Below are positions 1-7,310 of a stretch of 27,498 nucleotides of DNA, in pieces (within the stretch, counting starts at the first letter, position 1; each line of letters begins with the position of its first letter). Under the pieces are notes generated by a model that saw nothing but the letters and a program-made list of their open reading frames with translations, had not been told where the DNA came from and did no database searches. Origin of the DNA: JAPHTQ01 sp051747405 (GTDB lineage Bacteria > Pseudomonadota > Gammaproteobacteria > Thiohalomonadales > Thiohalomonadaceae); NCBI GenBank assembly GCA_051747405.1, contig JBNJGC010000010.1:1-27498 (forward strand), written 5' to 3'. The translations under genes and the position numbers were made by a program.

Positions 1-1
1 C

Positions 2-106
2 GTCTCCCTCATCGCGCCGATCGCGATGGATGAGGGGCTGCGCTTCGCGGTTCGCGAAGGCGGTCGTACCGTCGGTGCCGGTGTTGTTTCCAAGATCATC
101 GAGTAA
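2..106 (+). CDS. tuf: Elongation factor Tu, C-terminal end (partial)
   Basis: Only the last 34 codons are present; the gene begins upstream of the window. The translation contains GLRFAVREGGRTVGAGVV, the closing strand of EF-Tu domain 3, and ends KIIE before TAA. EF-Tu delivers aminoacyl-tRNA to the ribosomal A site as a GTP complex in the cytoplasm. The stop lies only 4 bases before rpsJ, so tuf and the S10 cluster are almost certainly on one transcript here. In E. coli, by contrast, other genes separate tufA from rpsJ. The identity is very secure even though the fragment is short. Confidence 0.96.
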   Translation, partial: VSLIAPIAMDEGLRFAVREGGRTVGAGVVSKIIE

Positions 107-110
107 AGAT

Positions 111-422
111 ATGGCTAATCAAAAGATCCGCATTCGTCTCAAAGCCTTCGACCATCGCCTGATCGATCAGTCGGCCCGTGAGATTGTAGAAACCGCGAAG
201 CGTACCGGCGCCCAGGTAAAGGGCCCGATTCCGCTTCCGACCAAAAAGGAGCGCTTCACTGTGCTGGTCTCACCCCACGTCAACAAAGACGCGCGGGACC
301 AGTATGAGCTGCGCACCCACAAGCGTTTGATGGATATTGTGGATCCCACTGACAAGACCGTGGATGCACTGATGAAGCTGGACTTGGCCGCAGGGGTCGA
401 CGTTCAGATCAAATTGCAGTAA
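111..422 (+). CDS. rpsJ: 30S ribosomal protein S10
   Basis: This 103-residue protein matches the usual S10 length and starts MANQKIRIRLKAFDHRLID, the family's N-terminal strand and helix. S10 sits in the head of the 30S subunit. As NusE it also pairs with NusB in transcription antitermination. The ATG at 111 is chosen because the conserved sequence begins there; a longer reading frame back to 30 overlaps the end of tuf in another frame. The ribosome-binding site is weak (AAAG at 105-108), which suggests translational coupling to tuf. A 102-base gap with a strong hairpin follows. Confidence 0.98.
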   Translation: MANQKIRIRLKAFDHRLIDQSAREIVETAKRTGAQVKGPIPLPTKKERFTVLVSPHVNKDARDQYELRTHKRLMDIVDPTDKTVDALMKLDLAAGVDVQIKLQ

Positions 423-444
423 GATATCCGTCTTTTTCATGGTC

Positions 445-471
445 GCCGCCCCGGTCAACCGCCGGGGCGGC
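445..471 (+). other. Perfect 10-bp GC hairpin between rpsJ and rplC
   Basis: Arms at 445-454 (GCCGCCCCGG) and 462-471 (CCGGGGCGGC) are perfectly complementary around a 7-base loop. No T run follows, so it is not a standard intrinsic terminator. It lies in the longest gap of the S10 cluster, about 50 bases before the rplC start. It could slow RNA decay, mark a processing site, or act as a regulatory structure. The function is unknown; the structure itself is plain in the sequence. Confidence 0.7.
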
Positions 472-524
472 TGAGTTTCAGCATCGGTCAATCGTAATCG
501 GTGCCGAGAATTGAGGTTACAATA

Positions 525-1169
525 ATGGCTATTGGTGTTATTGGTCGCAAACGCGGCATGACTCGCGTCTTCACCGAAGACGGAGCTTCAGTGCCGGTGA
601 CCGTAGTCGAGGTGGAGCCCAATCGTATCAGTCAGGTTAAAACCCTGGAGAGCGATGGCTACGCAGCACTACAGGTTACCGTCGGTTCACGTCGCGCCAA
701 CCGCGTCAGCAAGCCTATGGCAGGTCACTTTGCCAAGGCGGGTGTCGAGGCGGGTCGCGCAACGTGTGAGTTCCGCCTGGGTGATGGCGAAGGGGACGGT
801 CTTGAGGCCGGCTCCGAAATCAAGGTTGACCTCTTCGAGGACGGGCAGAAAGTCGACGTCTCCGGCACCACCATCGGTAAAGGTTTTGCCGGCGTGGTCA
901 AACGTCACAACTTCCGGACTCAGGATGCCACCCACGGTAACTCATTGGCACACCGTGCCCCCGGTTCCATCGGTCAAAACCAGACCCCCGGTCGTGTCTT
1001 CAAGGGCAAGAAAATGGCCGGTCACATGGGTGGCGTCAAACGCACAGCACAGAACCTGGAGGTCGTTCGCGTCGATGTCGAACGCAACCTGCTCCTGATC
1101 AAGGGCGCCGTTCCGGGTTCCAAGGGCAATGACGTTGTTGTTACACCCGCCGTCAAGGCCAAGAACTAA
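525..1169 (+). CDS. rplC: 50S ribosomal protein L3
   Basis: The protein is 214 residues, close to the normal L3 length. It opens MAIGVIGRKRGMTRVF and contains the central extension GSIGQNQTPGRVFKGKKMAG, which reaches toward the peptidyl transferase centre. The glutamine at about residue 151 corresponds to the one methylated by PrmB in E. coli (family knowledge). The ATG at 525 is preferred over the in-frame GTG at 501 because homology begins there and GAGG lies at 513-516, 8 bases upstream. L3 is an early-assembly protein that binds 23S rRNA. The next gene, rplD, follows after a few bases. Confidence 0.98.
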   Translation: MAIGVIGRKRGMTRVFTEDGASVPVTVVEVEPNRISQVKTLESDGYAALQVTVGSRRANRVSKPMAGHFAKAGVEAGRATCEFRLGDGEGDGLEAGSEIKVDLFEDGQKVDVSGTTIGKGFAGVVKRHNFRTQDATHGNSLAHRAPGSIGQNQTPGRVFKGKKMAGHMGGVKRTAQNLEVVRVDVERNLLLIKGAVPGSKGNDVVVTPAVKAKN

Positions 1170-1180
1170 GGGGTATGACC

Positions 1181-1801
1181 ATGGAACTTAAGCTTACTAC
1201 TGCGACCGGTCGTGCATCCAAAAACAGCGTCGAACTGTCCGATGATAACTTCGGTCGCGAATTCAACGAAACCCTGGTGCACCAAGTCGTAACCGCCTAC
1301 ATGGCCGGTGCGCGTGCCGGCACCAAGGCACAGAAGAACCGTGCTGCGGTTCGTGGCGGCGGGGCCAAACCCTGGCGTCAAAAGGGCACCGGCCGCGCCC
1401 GAGCCGGTACTATCCGCAGCCCGCTCTGGCGTAGCGGCGGCAAAACCTTCGCCGCTGCACCGCGCGACTATTCACAGAAAGTGAATAAGAAAATGTATCG
1501 CGGTGCACTGCGCGCGATTCTCTCCGAGCTGGTACGCCAGGAGCGTCTTATTGTCGTCGACAAGTTTGCCGTCGATGCACCCAAGACCAAGCAGCTTAAT
1601 GAGAAGCTCAAGAGCATGGGCGTGAGCAACGCCCTGATTGTTGCCCCTGAAGTGGATGACAATCTCTACCTCTCTGCACGCAACCTGCCGCATGTCGATG
1701 TTATGACAGCCAAGCGTGTAGATCCTGTCAGTCTGGTCGGCTTTGAAAAGGTCATCATGACTGTTCCCGCGGTTCAACAGCTGGAGGAGATGCTGGCATG
1801 A
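1181..1801 (+). CDS. rplD: 50S ribosomal protein L4
   Basis: This 206-residue protein carries the L4 hallmark loop KPWRQKGTGRARAG, which lines the nascent-peptide exit tunnel, followed by SQKVNKKMYRGALRAILSEL. In E. coli L4 also represses the S10 operon by binding its leader; that leader, if it exists here, would be upstream of the window. An in-frame ATG at 1175 exists, but AAGGGG at 1169-1174 sits properly spaced only for 1181, where the conserved MEL start lies. The stop overlaps the rplW start (ATGA), implying translational coupling. Confidence 0.97.
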   Translation: MELKLTTATGRASKNSVELSDDNFGREFNETLVHQVVTAYMAGARAGTKAQKNRAAVRGGGAKPWRQKGTGRARAGTIRSPLWRSGGKTFAAAPRDYSQKVNKKMYRGALRAILSELVRQERLIVVDKFAVDAPKTKQLNEKLKSMGVSNALIVAPEVDDNLYLSARNLPHVDVMTAKRVDPVSLVGFEKVIMTVPAVQQLEEMLA

Positions 1802-2097
1802 ATGAAGAGCGCCTGATGAAAGTTCTGATGGCTCCGCACATCTCTGAAAAGAGCACCAATGCCGCGGAACAGGACAACCAGATTGTCTTCAAGGTTGCCA
1901 CCGACGCCACCAAACCTGAGATCAAAAAAGCCGTTGAGCTTCTCTTTGATGTCAAGGTAAACCGCGTCCAGGTAAGCAACGTCAAGGGTAAAGCCAAGCG
2001 TTTCGGCGCCAAGATGGGCCGCCGCAACGATTGGAAGAAGGCTTACGTCACACTGCAGGAAGGTCAGGAGATCGACTTCCTCGGTGCTGCTGAATAA
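1798..2097 (+). CDS. rplW: 50S ribosomal protein L23
   Basis: The protein is 99 residues with the L23 N-terminus (ERLMKVLMAPHISEKS) and C-terminus (GRRNDWKKAYVTLQEGQ). L23 sits at the tunnel exit. The glutamate of HISEK (residue 17) aligns with E. coli Glu18, the trigger factor docking residue; signal recognition particle also binds L23. The start overlaps the rplD stop by 4 bases. The downstream gap to rplB is 16 bases and holds a good AAGGAAA ribosome-binding site. Confidence 0.98.
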   Translation: MNEERLMKVLMAPHISEKSTNAAEQDNQIVFKVATDATKPEIKKAVELLFDVKVNRVQVSNVKGKAKRFGAKMGRRNDWKKAYVTLQEGQEIDFLGAAE

Positions 2098-2113
2098 ATA
2101 AAGGAAACGTCCG

Positions 2114-2941
2114 ATGCCAGTAGCAAAACTTAAACCGACGTCTCCAGGCCGCCGCTTTGTTGTCAAAGTGGTGAACCCCGAGCTGCACAAGGGCGAACCC
2201 TATGCCCCGCTTCTTGACAAAAAGAGCAAGAAGGGCGGTCGTAACAACCAGGGTCGCATCAGCACCCGGCATAAAGGTGGTGGTCACAAGCAGCACTATC
2301 GCATTATCGACTTCAAGCGGGACAAAGACGGCGTCCCGGGTGTTGTCGAGCGCCTGGAGTACGATCCGAACCGCACAGCCAATATTGCGCTGATCAAATA
2401 CGCCGATGGTGATCGCCGCTACATCATTGCCCCGAAGGGCGTGGTTGCCGGAACTGAGATCCACACCGGACAGGAAGCACCGATCAAGCCCGGTAACTGC
2501 CTCAAGCTGCAGACCATCCCTGTGGGCAGTACCGTACACTGTGTCGAGCTCAAGCCCGGCAAGGGTGCGCAGCTGGCACGTAGCGCCGGCGCCTCAGTAC
2601 AACTCGTTGCCCGCGAAGGCCGCTACGCCACACTGCGCCTGCGCTCCGGCGAGATGCGCCGGGTTCTGGCAGAGTGCAAGGCGACCATCGGCGAGGTGGG
2701 CAACAGTGAGCACAGCCTGCGTAAGCTCGGCAAGGCCGGCGCAGCGCGCTGGCGTGGTGTTCGACCCACAGTGCGCGGGGTCGCGATGAACCCGGTTGAT
2801 CACCCGCACGGTGGTGGTGAAGGTCGCACCTCAGGTGGCCGTCATCCGGTAACTCCATGGGGTGTTCCGACCAAGGGGCACAAGACTCGTAAGAACAAGC
2901 GAACCGACGGCATGATTCTCCGTCGTCGCAAGCAGAAGTAA
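2114..2941 (+). CDS. rplB: 50S ribosomal protein L2
   Basis: At 275 residues this is full-length L2. It begins MPVAKLKPTSPGRRFVV and contains the nearly invariant motif DHPHGGGEGRTSGGRHPV, whose histidine lies near the peptidyl transferase centre. It ends in the basic tail MILRRRKQK. L2 is required for joining of the subunits and for peptidyl transfer. AAGGAAA lies about 8 bases before the ATG. The gene is followed by rpsS after 15 bases in the normal S10 order. Confidence 0.98.
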   Translation: MPVAKLKPTSPGRRFVVKVVNPELHKGEPYAPLLDKKSKKGGRNNQGRISTRHKGGGHKQHYRIIDFKRDKDGVPGVVERLEYDPNRTANIALIKYADGDRRYIIAPKGVVAGTEIHTGQEAPIKPGNCLKLQTIPVGSTVHCVELKPGKGAQLARSAGASVQLVAREGRYATLRLRSGEMRRVLAECKATIGEVGNSEHSLRKLGKAGAARWRGVRPTVRGVAMNPVDHPHGGGEGRTSGGRHPVTPWGVPTKGHKTRKNKRTDGMILRRRKQK

Positions 2942-2956
2942 GTGAGGGCGAGATAG

Positions 2957-3229
2957 ATGCCACGCTCAATCAAGAAAGGTCCATTTATTGACCATCATCT
3001 GGCGAAAAAGGTCGAGGCCGCAGCGGCTGCCAACGATCGTCGCCCGATTAAGACCTGGTCACGTCGTTCCATGATTATGCCCGAGATGGTAGGTCTTACC
3101 ATTGCAGTGCATAACGGTCGTCAACATGTCCCTGTGCTGATCAATGAAAATATGGTCGGACACAAGCTGGGTGAGTTCGCTCCCACCCGCACCTATAAGG
3201 GTCATGTTGCCGATAAGAAGTCACGGTAA
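2957..3229 (+). CDS. rpsS: 30S ribosomal protein S19
   Basis: A 90-residue S19, slightly shorter than the 92 of E. coli. It starts MPRSIKKGPFIDHHLAKKVE and contains TWSRRSMIMPEMVGLTIAVHNG and HKLGEFAPTRTYKGH, all family signatures. S19 forms a complex with S13 in the 30S head and contacts the A-site finger of 23S rRNA. The gene overlaps nothing; rplV begins 12 bases later. Confidence 0.98.
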   Translation: MPRSIKKGPFIDHHLAKKVEAAAAANDRRPIKTWSRRSMIMPEMVGLTIAVHNGRQHVPVLINENMVGHKLGEFAPTRTYKGHVADKKSR

Positions 3230-3241
3230 GGAGCAAGTGTG

Positions 3242-3574
3242 ATGGAAACCAGAGCAAAATTGACCTACGCACGTATCTCTCCGCAAAAGTGCCGTCTGGT
3301 GGCAGATCAGATCCGTGGCTTGCCGGTTGAGAAGGCGCTGCAGTTGCTGAGTTTTAGCCCCAAAAAGGGTGCCGGAATCGTTAAGAAGGTACTCGAGTCT
3401 GCAATTGCCAATGCAGAGCATAACGACGGTGCGGATATCGACGAGCTGAAAGTCGCTACCATCTTCATCGACCAGGGCCCGACCCTCAAGCGCATGCGTG
3501 CGCGAGCCAAGGGCCGCGGTAATCGCATTCTCAAGCGTACCAGTCACATCACTGTGACGGTTGCGGATAAGTAA
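3242..3574 (+). CDS. rplV: 50S ribosomal protein L22
   Basis: The protein is 110 residues. It contains KKVLESAIANAEHNDGADID and the beta-hairpin tip KRMRARAKGRGNRILKRTSH, which lines the exit tunnel and is a known site of macrolide-resistance changes in other bacteria; nothing here looks like such a change. A GTG at 3239 is directly upstream, but the ATG at 3242 matches the conserved METRAK start and has AAGGAG (3228-3233) at 8-base spacing. It lies between rpsS and rpsC as usual. Confidence 0.97.
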   Translation: METRAKLTYARISPQKCRLVADQIRGLPVEKALQLLSFSPKKGAGIVKKVLESAIANAEHNDGADIDELKVATIFIDQGPTLKRMRARAKGRGNRILKRTSHITVTVADK

Positions 3575-3587
3575 TAGAGAGGCCGTA

Positions 3588-4265
3588 ATGGGACAGAAAG
3601 TTCATCCAACGGGAATCCGTCTTGGTATTACCAAAGACTGGACCTCAAAGTGGTATGCCGATTCAAAGAACTTCGGTAATTACCTGCACACCGATCTGAA
3701 GGTGCGTGAGTATCTACAGAAGCGGCTCGCCAATGCTTCGATCAGCCGCATCCAGATCGAACGTCCGGCTCGCAATGCGCGCATTACTATCAGCACCGCG
3801 CGCCCCGGCCTGGTTATCGGCAAGAAGGGCGAAGATATCGAACGTCTGCGCGGTGAAGTTTCCGGCATGATGGGTATTCCGGTACACATCAATATCGAGG
3901 AAGTTCGCAAGCCCGAGCTCGACGCCACCCTCGTGGCACAGGGCATTGCTCAGCAGCTGGAAAAGCGTATCATGTTCCGCCGCGCCATGAAGCGCGCCGT
4001 GACAAACTCAATGCGCCTGGGCGCACAGGGTGTCAAGATCAACGTAGCCGGGCGTCTCAATGGTGCCGAGATCGCACGCAGCGAGTGGTATCGCGAAGGT
4101 CGCGTACCGCTGCACACACTGCGTGCCGATATCGACTACGGCTTTGCCGAAGCCAAGACCACCTACGGCATCATCGGTGTCAAGGTCTGGATCTTCAAAG
4201 GTGAAGTCTTTGATCGCGGCGAAGCGACCTCAAAAGCCGAAGCTGAAAAGCCGGCTGCGAAGTAA
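3588..4265 (+). CDS. rpsC: 30S ribosomal protein S3
   Basis: This 225-residue S3 begins MGQKVHPTGIRLGI. It has a type II KH RNA-binding domain with the GxxG-type loop in GLVIGKKGEDIE (about residues 77-88), then the C-terminal domain ending in a basic and alanine-rich tail. S3 lines the mRNA entry channel and, with S4 and S5, gives the ribosome its mRNA helicase activity. The ATG at 3588 is chosen because the conserved MGQKVHP begins there; the longer frame from 3561 overlaps the end of rplV. Confidence 0.98.
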   Translation: MGQKVHPTGIRLGITKDWTSKWYADSKNFGNYLHTDLKVREYLQKRLANASISRIQIERPARNARITISTARPGLVIGKKGEDIERLRGEVSGMMGIPVHINIEEVRKPELDATLVAQGIAQQLEKRIMFRRAMKRAVTNSMRLGAQGVKINVAGRLNGAEIARSEWYREGRVPLHTLRADIDYGFAEAKTTYGIIGVKVWIFKGEVFDRGEATSKAEAEKPAAK

Positions 4266-4279
4266 CGGAGTAAGTAACA

Positions 4280-4693
4280 ATGCTTCAGCCAAAACGTACA
4301 AAATTTCGCAAAGTGCAGAAGGGCCGCAACCGAGGTTATGCTCAGGTCGGTAACAAGGTCAGCTTCGGTGAATACGGTCTTAAGTCCGTAGAGCGTGGTC
4401 GTATCACCTCGCGTCAGATCGAGGCCGCACGGCGCGCCATGACTCGTCACATCAAGCGTGGTGGTAAGATCTGGATTCGGATTTTCCCCGACAAGCCGAT
4501 CACCGAGAAACCGCTTGAGGTTCGTCAGGGTAAGGGTAAGGGTAACGTAGAGTACTGGGTAGCGCAGATCCAGCCCGGTCGCATGCTGTATGAGATGCAG
4601 GGTGTCTCAGAAGAGATCGCCCGCGAAGCGTTCAAGCTCGCAGCAGCCAAGTTGCCTGTTAAGACCACATTCGTAACTCGCACGGTGCTGTGA
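4280..4693 (+). CDS. rplP: 50S ribosomal protein L16
   Basis: The protein is 137 residues. It opens MLQPKRTKFRKVQKGRNRG and carries RAMTRHIKRGGKIWIRIFPDKP and the loop VRQGKGKGNVEYWVA. L16 organises the A-site side of the peptidyl transferase region and binds late in 50S assembly. An arginine in the loop is hydroxylated in E. coli by YcfD (family knowledge). The TGA stop overlaps the rpmC ATG by one base, so the two genes are probably translationally coupled. Confidence 0.98.
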   Translation: MLQPKRTKFRKVQKGRNRGYAQVGNKVSFGEYGLKSVERGRITSRQIEAARRAMTRHIKRGGKIWIRIFPDKPITEKPLEVRQGKGKGNVEYWVAQIQPGRMLYEMQGVSEEIAREAFKLAAAKLPVKTTFVTRTVL

Positions 4694-4884
4694 TGAAAGC
4701 TAGTGAACTTAAAGACAAAAGCGTCGAAGATCTGACCAAGGAGCTCAACGGGCTTCTGCGCGAACAGTTCAATCTTCGCATGCAGAAGGGGACTGGGCAG
4801 CTGTCCCAGCCACATCGTGTAAGTCAGGTCCGTCGCGACATCGCGCGCGTCAAGACCATCCTGAATGAGAAGGCGAAGTCATGA
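4693..4884 (+). CDS. rpmC: 50S ribosomal protein L29
   Basis: A 63-residue helical hairpin protein beginning MKASELKDKSVEDLTKEL and containing LREQFNLRMQ and VRRDIARVKTILNEK, typical of L29. L29 sits beside L23 at the tunnel exit. The start at 4693 overlaps the rplP stop (TGATG); an in-frame GTG at 4690 lacks homology support. The last codons overlap the rpsQ start (ATGA). Confidence 0.97.
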   Translation: MKASELKDKSVEDLTKELNGLLREQFNLRMQKGTGQLSQPHRVSQVRRDIARVKTILNEKAKS

Positions 4885-5141
4885 GCGAAGAGGCAAATAA
4901 CACACGTACCGTAATGGGCCGTGTCGTGAGTGACAAGATGGACAAGACCATCACCGTGTACGTAGAGCGTATGGTGGCACACCCCATCTATGGTAAGTAC
5001 GTGAAGCGTTCCACCAAGCTGCACGCTCACGATGAGAATAATGAGTGCAAAATGGGCGATACCGTCTCCATTGAGGAGTGTCGTCCGCTCTCAAAATCCA
5101 AATCCTGGCGTCTGGTCAAGGTATTGGAAAGGGCTAGCTGA
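4881..5141 (+). CDS. rpsQ: 30S ribosomal protein S17
   Basis: An 86-residue S17 with the core RVVSDKMDKTITVYVERMVAHP and the later GDTVSIEECRPLSKSKSWRLV. It is an OB-fold protein that binds 16S rRNA early in 30S assembly. The start overlaps rpmC by 4 bases. It is the last gene of the S10 cluster. A terminator-like hairpin and a promoter follow immediately, matching the S10/spc border known from E. coli. Confidence 0.98.
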   Translation: MSEEANNTRTVMGRVVSDKMDKTITVYVERMVAHPIYGKYVKRSTKLHAHDENNECKMGDTVSIEECRPLSKSKSWRLVKVLERAS

Positions 5142-5176
5142 GAAGCTGTCATACAACCTTGCTGTTTACAGCCGAT

Positions 5177-5206
5177 GAGCCCAAGACAATTAAGGCTTGG
5201 GCTTTT
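5177..5206 (+). terminator. Intrinsic terminator-like hairpin after rpsQ
   Basis: The arms AGCCCAAG (5178-5185) and CTTGGGCT (5196-5203) form an 8-bp stem with a 10-base loop, followed by TTTT and then mixed sequence. The T run is short, so termination is probably partial. It marks the end of the S10 cluster. The right arm doubles as the -35 element of the promoter downstream. Confidence 0.7.
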
Positions 5207-5225
5207 CGTCATTTAGTGGTATTAT
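5197..5225 (+). promoter_or_regulatory. Candidate spc promoter upstream of rplN
   Basis: TTGGGC (5197-5202) and TATTAT (5220-5225) are separated by 17 bases, a good sigma-70 arrangement. Transcription would start near 5232, about 50 bases before rplN. The position equals that of the E. coli spc promoter. The -35 box lies inside the right arm of the preceding terminator hairpin. Confidence 0.6.
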
Positions 5226-5284
5226 CTCGCGCCCTTAACCTAATGGCGCTGTGAGCAGCAAAACGATAGTGCGGAGATTGTTCC

Positions 5285-5653
5285 ATGATTCAGATGCAGA
5301 CAAAACTGGATGTTGCCGATAACAGCGGTGCCCGTGTTGTCCAGTGCATCAAGGTGCTTGGCGGCTCACATCGTCGCTACGCAGGTATTGGTGACATTGT
5401 CAAAGTTAGCGTTAAGGAAGCGATTCCACGCGGCAAGGTTAAAAAGGGCGAAGTATACAACGCAGTGGTTGTACGTACCCGTAAGGGTGTGCGTCGCTCA
5501 GACGGCTCGCTGATTCGCTTTGACGGCAACGCCGCCGTTCTGCTTAACAATAAGCTTGAGCCGATCGGTACACGGATCTTCGGCCCTGTTACCCGTGAAC
5601 TGCGTGGTGACCGTTTCATGAAGATTGTTTCTCTGGCACCAGAAGTGCTGTAA
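5285..5653 (+). CDS. rplN: 50S ribosomal protein L14
   Basis: The 122-residue protein has the family's exact usual length. It begins MIQMQTKLDVADNSGARVVQ and contains GDIVKVSVKEAIPRGKVKKGEV in the conserved core. L14 is at the subunit interface and forms intersubunit bridges with 16S rRNA; silencing factor RsfS binds it. A CGGAGA ribosome-binding site lies about 8 bases upstream. It is the first gene of the spc cluster, downstream of its own candidate promoter. Confidence 0.98.
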   Translation: MIQMQTKLDVADNSGARVVQCIKVLGGSHRRYAGIGDIVKVSVKEAIPRGKVKKGEVYNAVVVRTRKGVRRSDGSLIRFDGNAAVLLNNKLEPIGTRIFGPVTRELRGDRFMKIVSLAPEVL

Positions 5654-5670
5654 GGCTGAGAGATAGTACA

Positions 5671-5991
5671 ATGCAAAAGTTGAAAAAAGGCGACGATGTG
5701 ATCGTACTCGCCGGTAAAGACAAGGGTAAACGTGGTACTGTCACCCGGATGATGCCAGTCGAGGGCCGAGTCCTCGTTGAGGGCATCAACATGGTGAAGA
5801 AGCACCAGAAGCCCAATCCGGCTGCAGGCGTCCCGGGTGGCATCATCGAGAAGGAGATGCCCCTGCATGTTTCCAACGTTGCGATCTTCAATCCCGAAAG
5901 CGGCAAAGCTGACCGCGTCGGAATTAAGATCCTGGACGATGGGCGCAAGGTTCGCATCTTCAAGTCCAACAACGAAGTTATTGACGCGTAA
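5671..5991 (+). CDS. rplX: 50S ribosomal protein L24
   Basis: A 106-residue protein with an N-terminal KOW motif (KKGDDVIVLAGKDKGKRGTV) followed by the L24 C-terminal domain. L24 starts 50S assembly by binding the 5' end of 23S rRNA. In E. coli the rplX-rplE junction is the S8 translational repressor site; no obvious equivalent can be confirmed by eye here. It is spaced 17 bases from rplN and 13 from rplE. Confidence 0.98.
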   Translation: MQKLKKGDDVIVLAGKDKGKRGTVTRMMPVEGRVLVEGINMVKKHQKPNPAAGVPGGIIEKEMPLHVSNVAIFNPESGKADRVGIKILDDGRKVRIFKSNNEVIDA

Positions 5992-6004
5992 GTCGGGTAA
6001 GATA

Positions 6005-6544
6005 ATGGCTAGACTGCAAGAATTCTACAAGGATACGGTCGTTAAGCAGCTCAAAGACGAGTTGAAAGTGCCGAACATCATGGCTGTTCCGCGGATCGAG
6101 AAGATCACGATCAACATGGGTGTGGGTGAAGCTGCGGCTGACAAGAAGGTGCTCGAAAACGCTGTGGCGGATCTGACCAAGGTGAGCGGGCAGAAACCCA
6201 TTATCACCAAGGCGCGTAAATCCGTCGCCGGCTTTAAGATCCGTGAGGGCTGGCCTATCGGCTGCAAAGTGACCCTCCGTCGTGAGCGTATGTACGAGTT
6301 TCTCGATCGACTGATCGCTATCGCGATTCCGCGTGTTCGTGACTTTCGTGGCCTCAATCGTAAATCGTTCGACGGTCGCGGCAACTACAGCATGGGCGTG
6401 CGTGAGCAGATCATCTTCCCCGAGATCGACTACGACAAAATCGACACCCTGCGCGGTATGGATATCACCATTACCACCAGCGCAAAAACCGATGACGAAG
6501 CGAGAGCGCTGTTGAAAGCGTTTAACTTCCCGTTCAAAGGCTGA
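6005..6544 (+). CDS. rplE: 50S ribosomal protein L5
   Basis: The protein is 179 residues and starts MARLQEFYKDTVVKQL. It contains VPRIEKITINMGVGEA, KSVAGFKIREGWPIGCKVTL and GMDITITTSAKTDDEA, all L5 signatures. L5 binds 5S rRNA in the central protuberance and contacts P-site tRNA. The frame stays open upstream to 5837, but conservation starts at 6005. It is followed by rpsN after 10 bases. Confidence 0.98.
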   Translation: MARLQEFYKDTVVKQLKDELKVPNIMAVPRIEKITINMGVGEAAADKKVLENAVADLTKVSGQKPIITKARKSVAGFKIREGWPIGCKVTLRRERMYEFLDRLIAIAIPRVRDFRGLNRKSFDGRGNYSMGVREQIIFPEIDYDKIDTLRGMDITITTSAKTDDEARALLKAFNFPFKG

Positions 6545-6554
6545 GGACAGGAAT

Positions 6555-6860
6555 ATGGCAAAGGTTTCCATGGTGCAGCGCGAGCTCAAGCGCGAAAAAC
6601 TGGTTAAAAAGTACGCCGCGAAGCGCGCTGAGATCAAGGCTCAGATGAAGAACCCTGAGCTGAGTATGGAAGAGCTGCAGGAGCTGGTAGTCAAGCTGCA
6701 GAAGCTGCCCCGTGACTCCAGCCCCGTACGTCAACGTAATCGTTGTAACCTGACAGGTCGACCGCACGGCTACTACCGTAAGTTCGGCCTGGGGCGTAAT
6801 AAGCTGCGTGAAGCGACAATGCGTGGCGATGTACCCGGCCTGCGTAAGGCAAGCTGGTAA
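6555..6860 (+). CDS. rpsN: 30S ribosomal protein S14, zinc-free type
   Basis: This is the long (101-residue) proteobacterial form of S14. The C-terminal region RNRCNLTGRPHGYYRKFGLGRN keeps only one cysteine, so the four-cysteine zinc knuckle of the short form is absent. S14 binds in the 30S head near S3 and S10. The contrast with the zinc-binding S4 and L36 of the same superoperon is notable. It is 10 bases after rplE and 42 before rpsH. Confidence 0.98.
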   Translation: MAKVSMVQRELKREKLVKKYAAKRAEIKAQMKNPELSMEELQELVVKLQKLPRDSSPVRQRNRCNLTGRPHGYYRKFGLGRNKLREATMRGDVPGLRKASW

Positions 6861-6902
6861 GTGGCTGCGACGCAGCTGGATTGAACTTAGGAGCATTACC
6901 GC

Positions 6903-7298
6903 ATGAGCATGACTGATCCTATTGCAGATATGCTGACCCGTGTTCGTAACGGGCTGTCTGCAAACAAGGTGGAGGTTTCGATGCCTTCATCGAAGGTGAA
7001 GACGTCGATTGCCCAAGTCCTCAAAGACGAAGGTTATATCGGCGACTTCGCTGTACAGGATATCGATGGTAAGCCGGCGCTCAAAATTACCCTTAAATAC
7101 CACCAGGGCACACCCGTTATTGAGCGGGTTAAGCGTGTAAGCCGTCCTGGCCTTCGTGTTTACAAGGGTAAGGATGAGCTTCCCACAGTGATGGGCGGGC
7201 TTGGCGTCGCTATCGTTTCAACATCCGCTGGTGTGATGACAGACCGCGCTGCACGCAAGGCTGGTCACGGCGGCGAAGTGCTGTGCACAGTATTCTAA
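6903..7298 (+). CDS. rpsH: 30S ribosomal protein S8
   Basis: A 131-residue S8 beginning MSMTDPIADMLTRVRNG and ending in VSTSAGVMTDRAARKAGHGGEV, the conserved rRNA-binding region. S8 binds helix 21 of 16S rRNA and in E. coli represses the spc operon at the L5 start. AGGAG at 6889-6893 is well placed before the ATG. The gene order L5-S14-S8-L6 is standard. Confidence 0.98.
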   Translation: MSMTDPIADMLTRVRNGLSANKVEVSMPSSKVKTSIAQVLKDEGYIGDFAVQDIDGKPALKITLKYHQGTPVIERVKRVSRPGLRVYKGKDELPTVMGGLGVAIVSTSAGVMTDRAARKAGHGGEVLCTVF

Positions 7299-7310
7299 GG
7301 TTGGTGACGC

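Noticed and set aside
501..524. GTG start at 501 for rplC
   Set aside because: The extra eight residues are not conserved and the ribosome-binding GAGG lies downstream of the GTG, placed for the ATG at 525.
1798..2190. Long minus-strand open frames over rplW and rplB
   Set aside because: They are shadows of highly expressed ribosomal genes with no independent start signals or family motifs.
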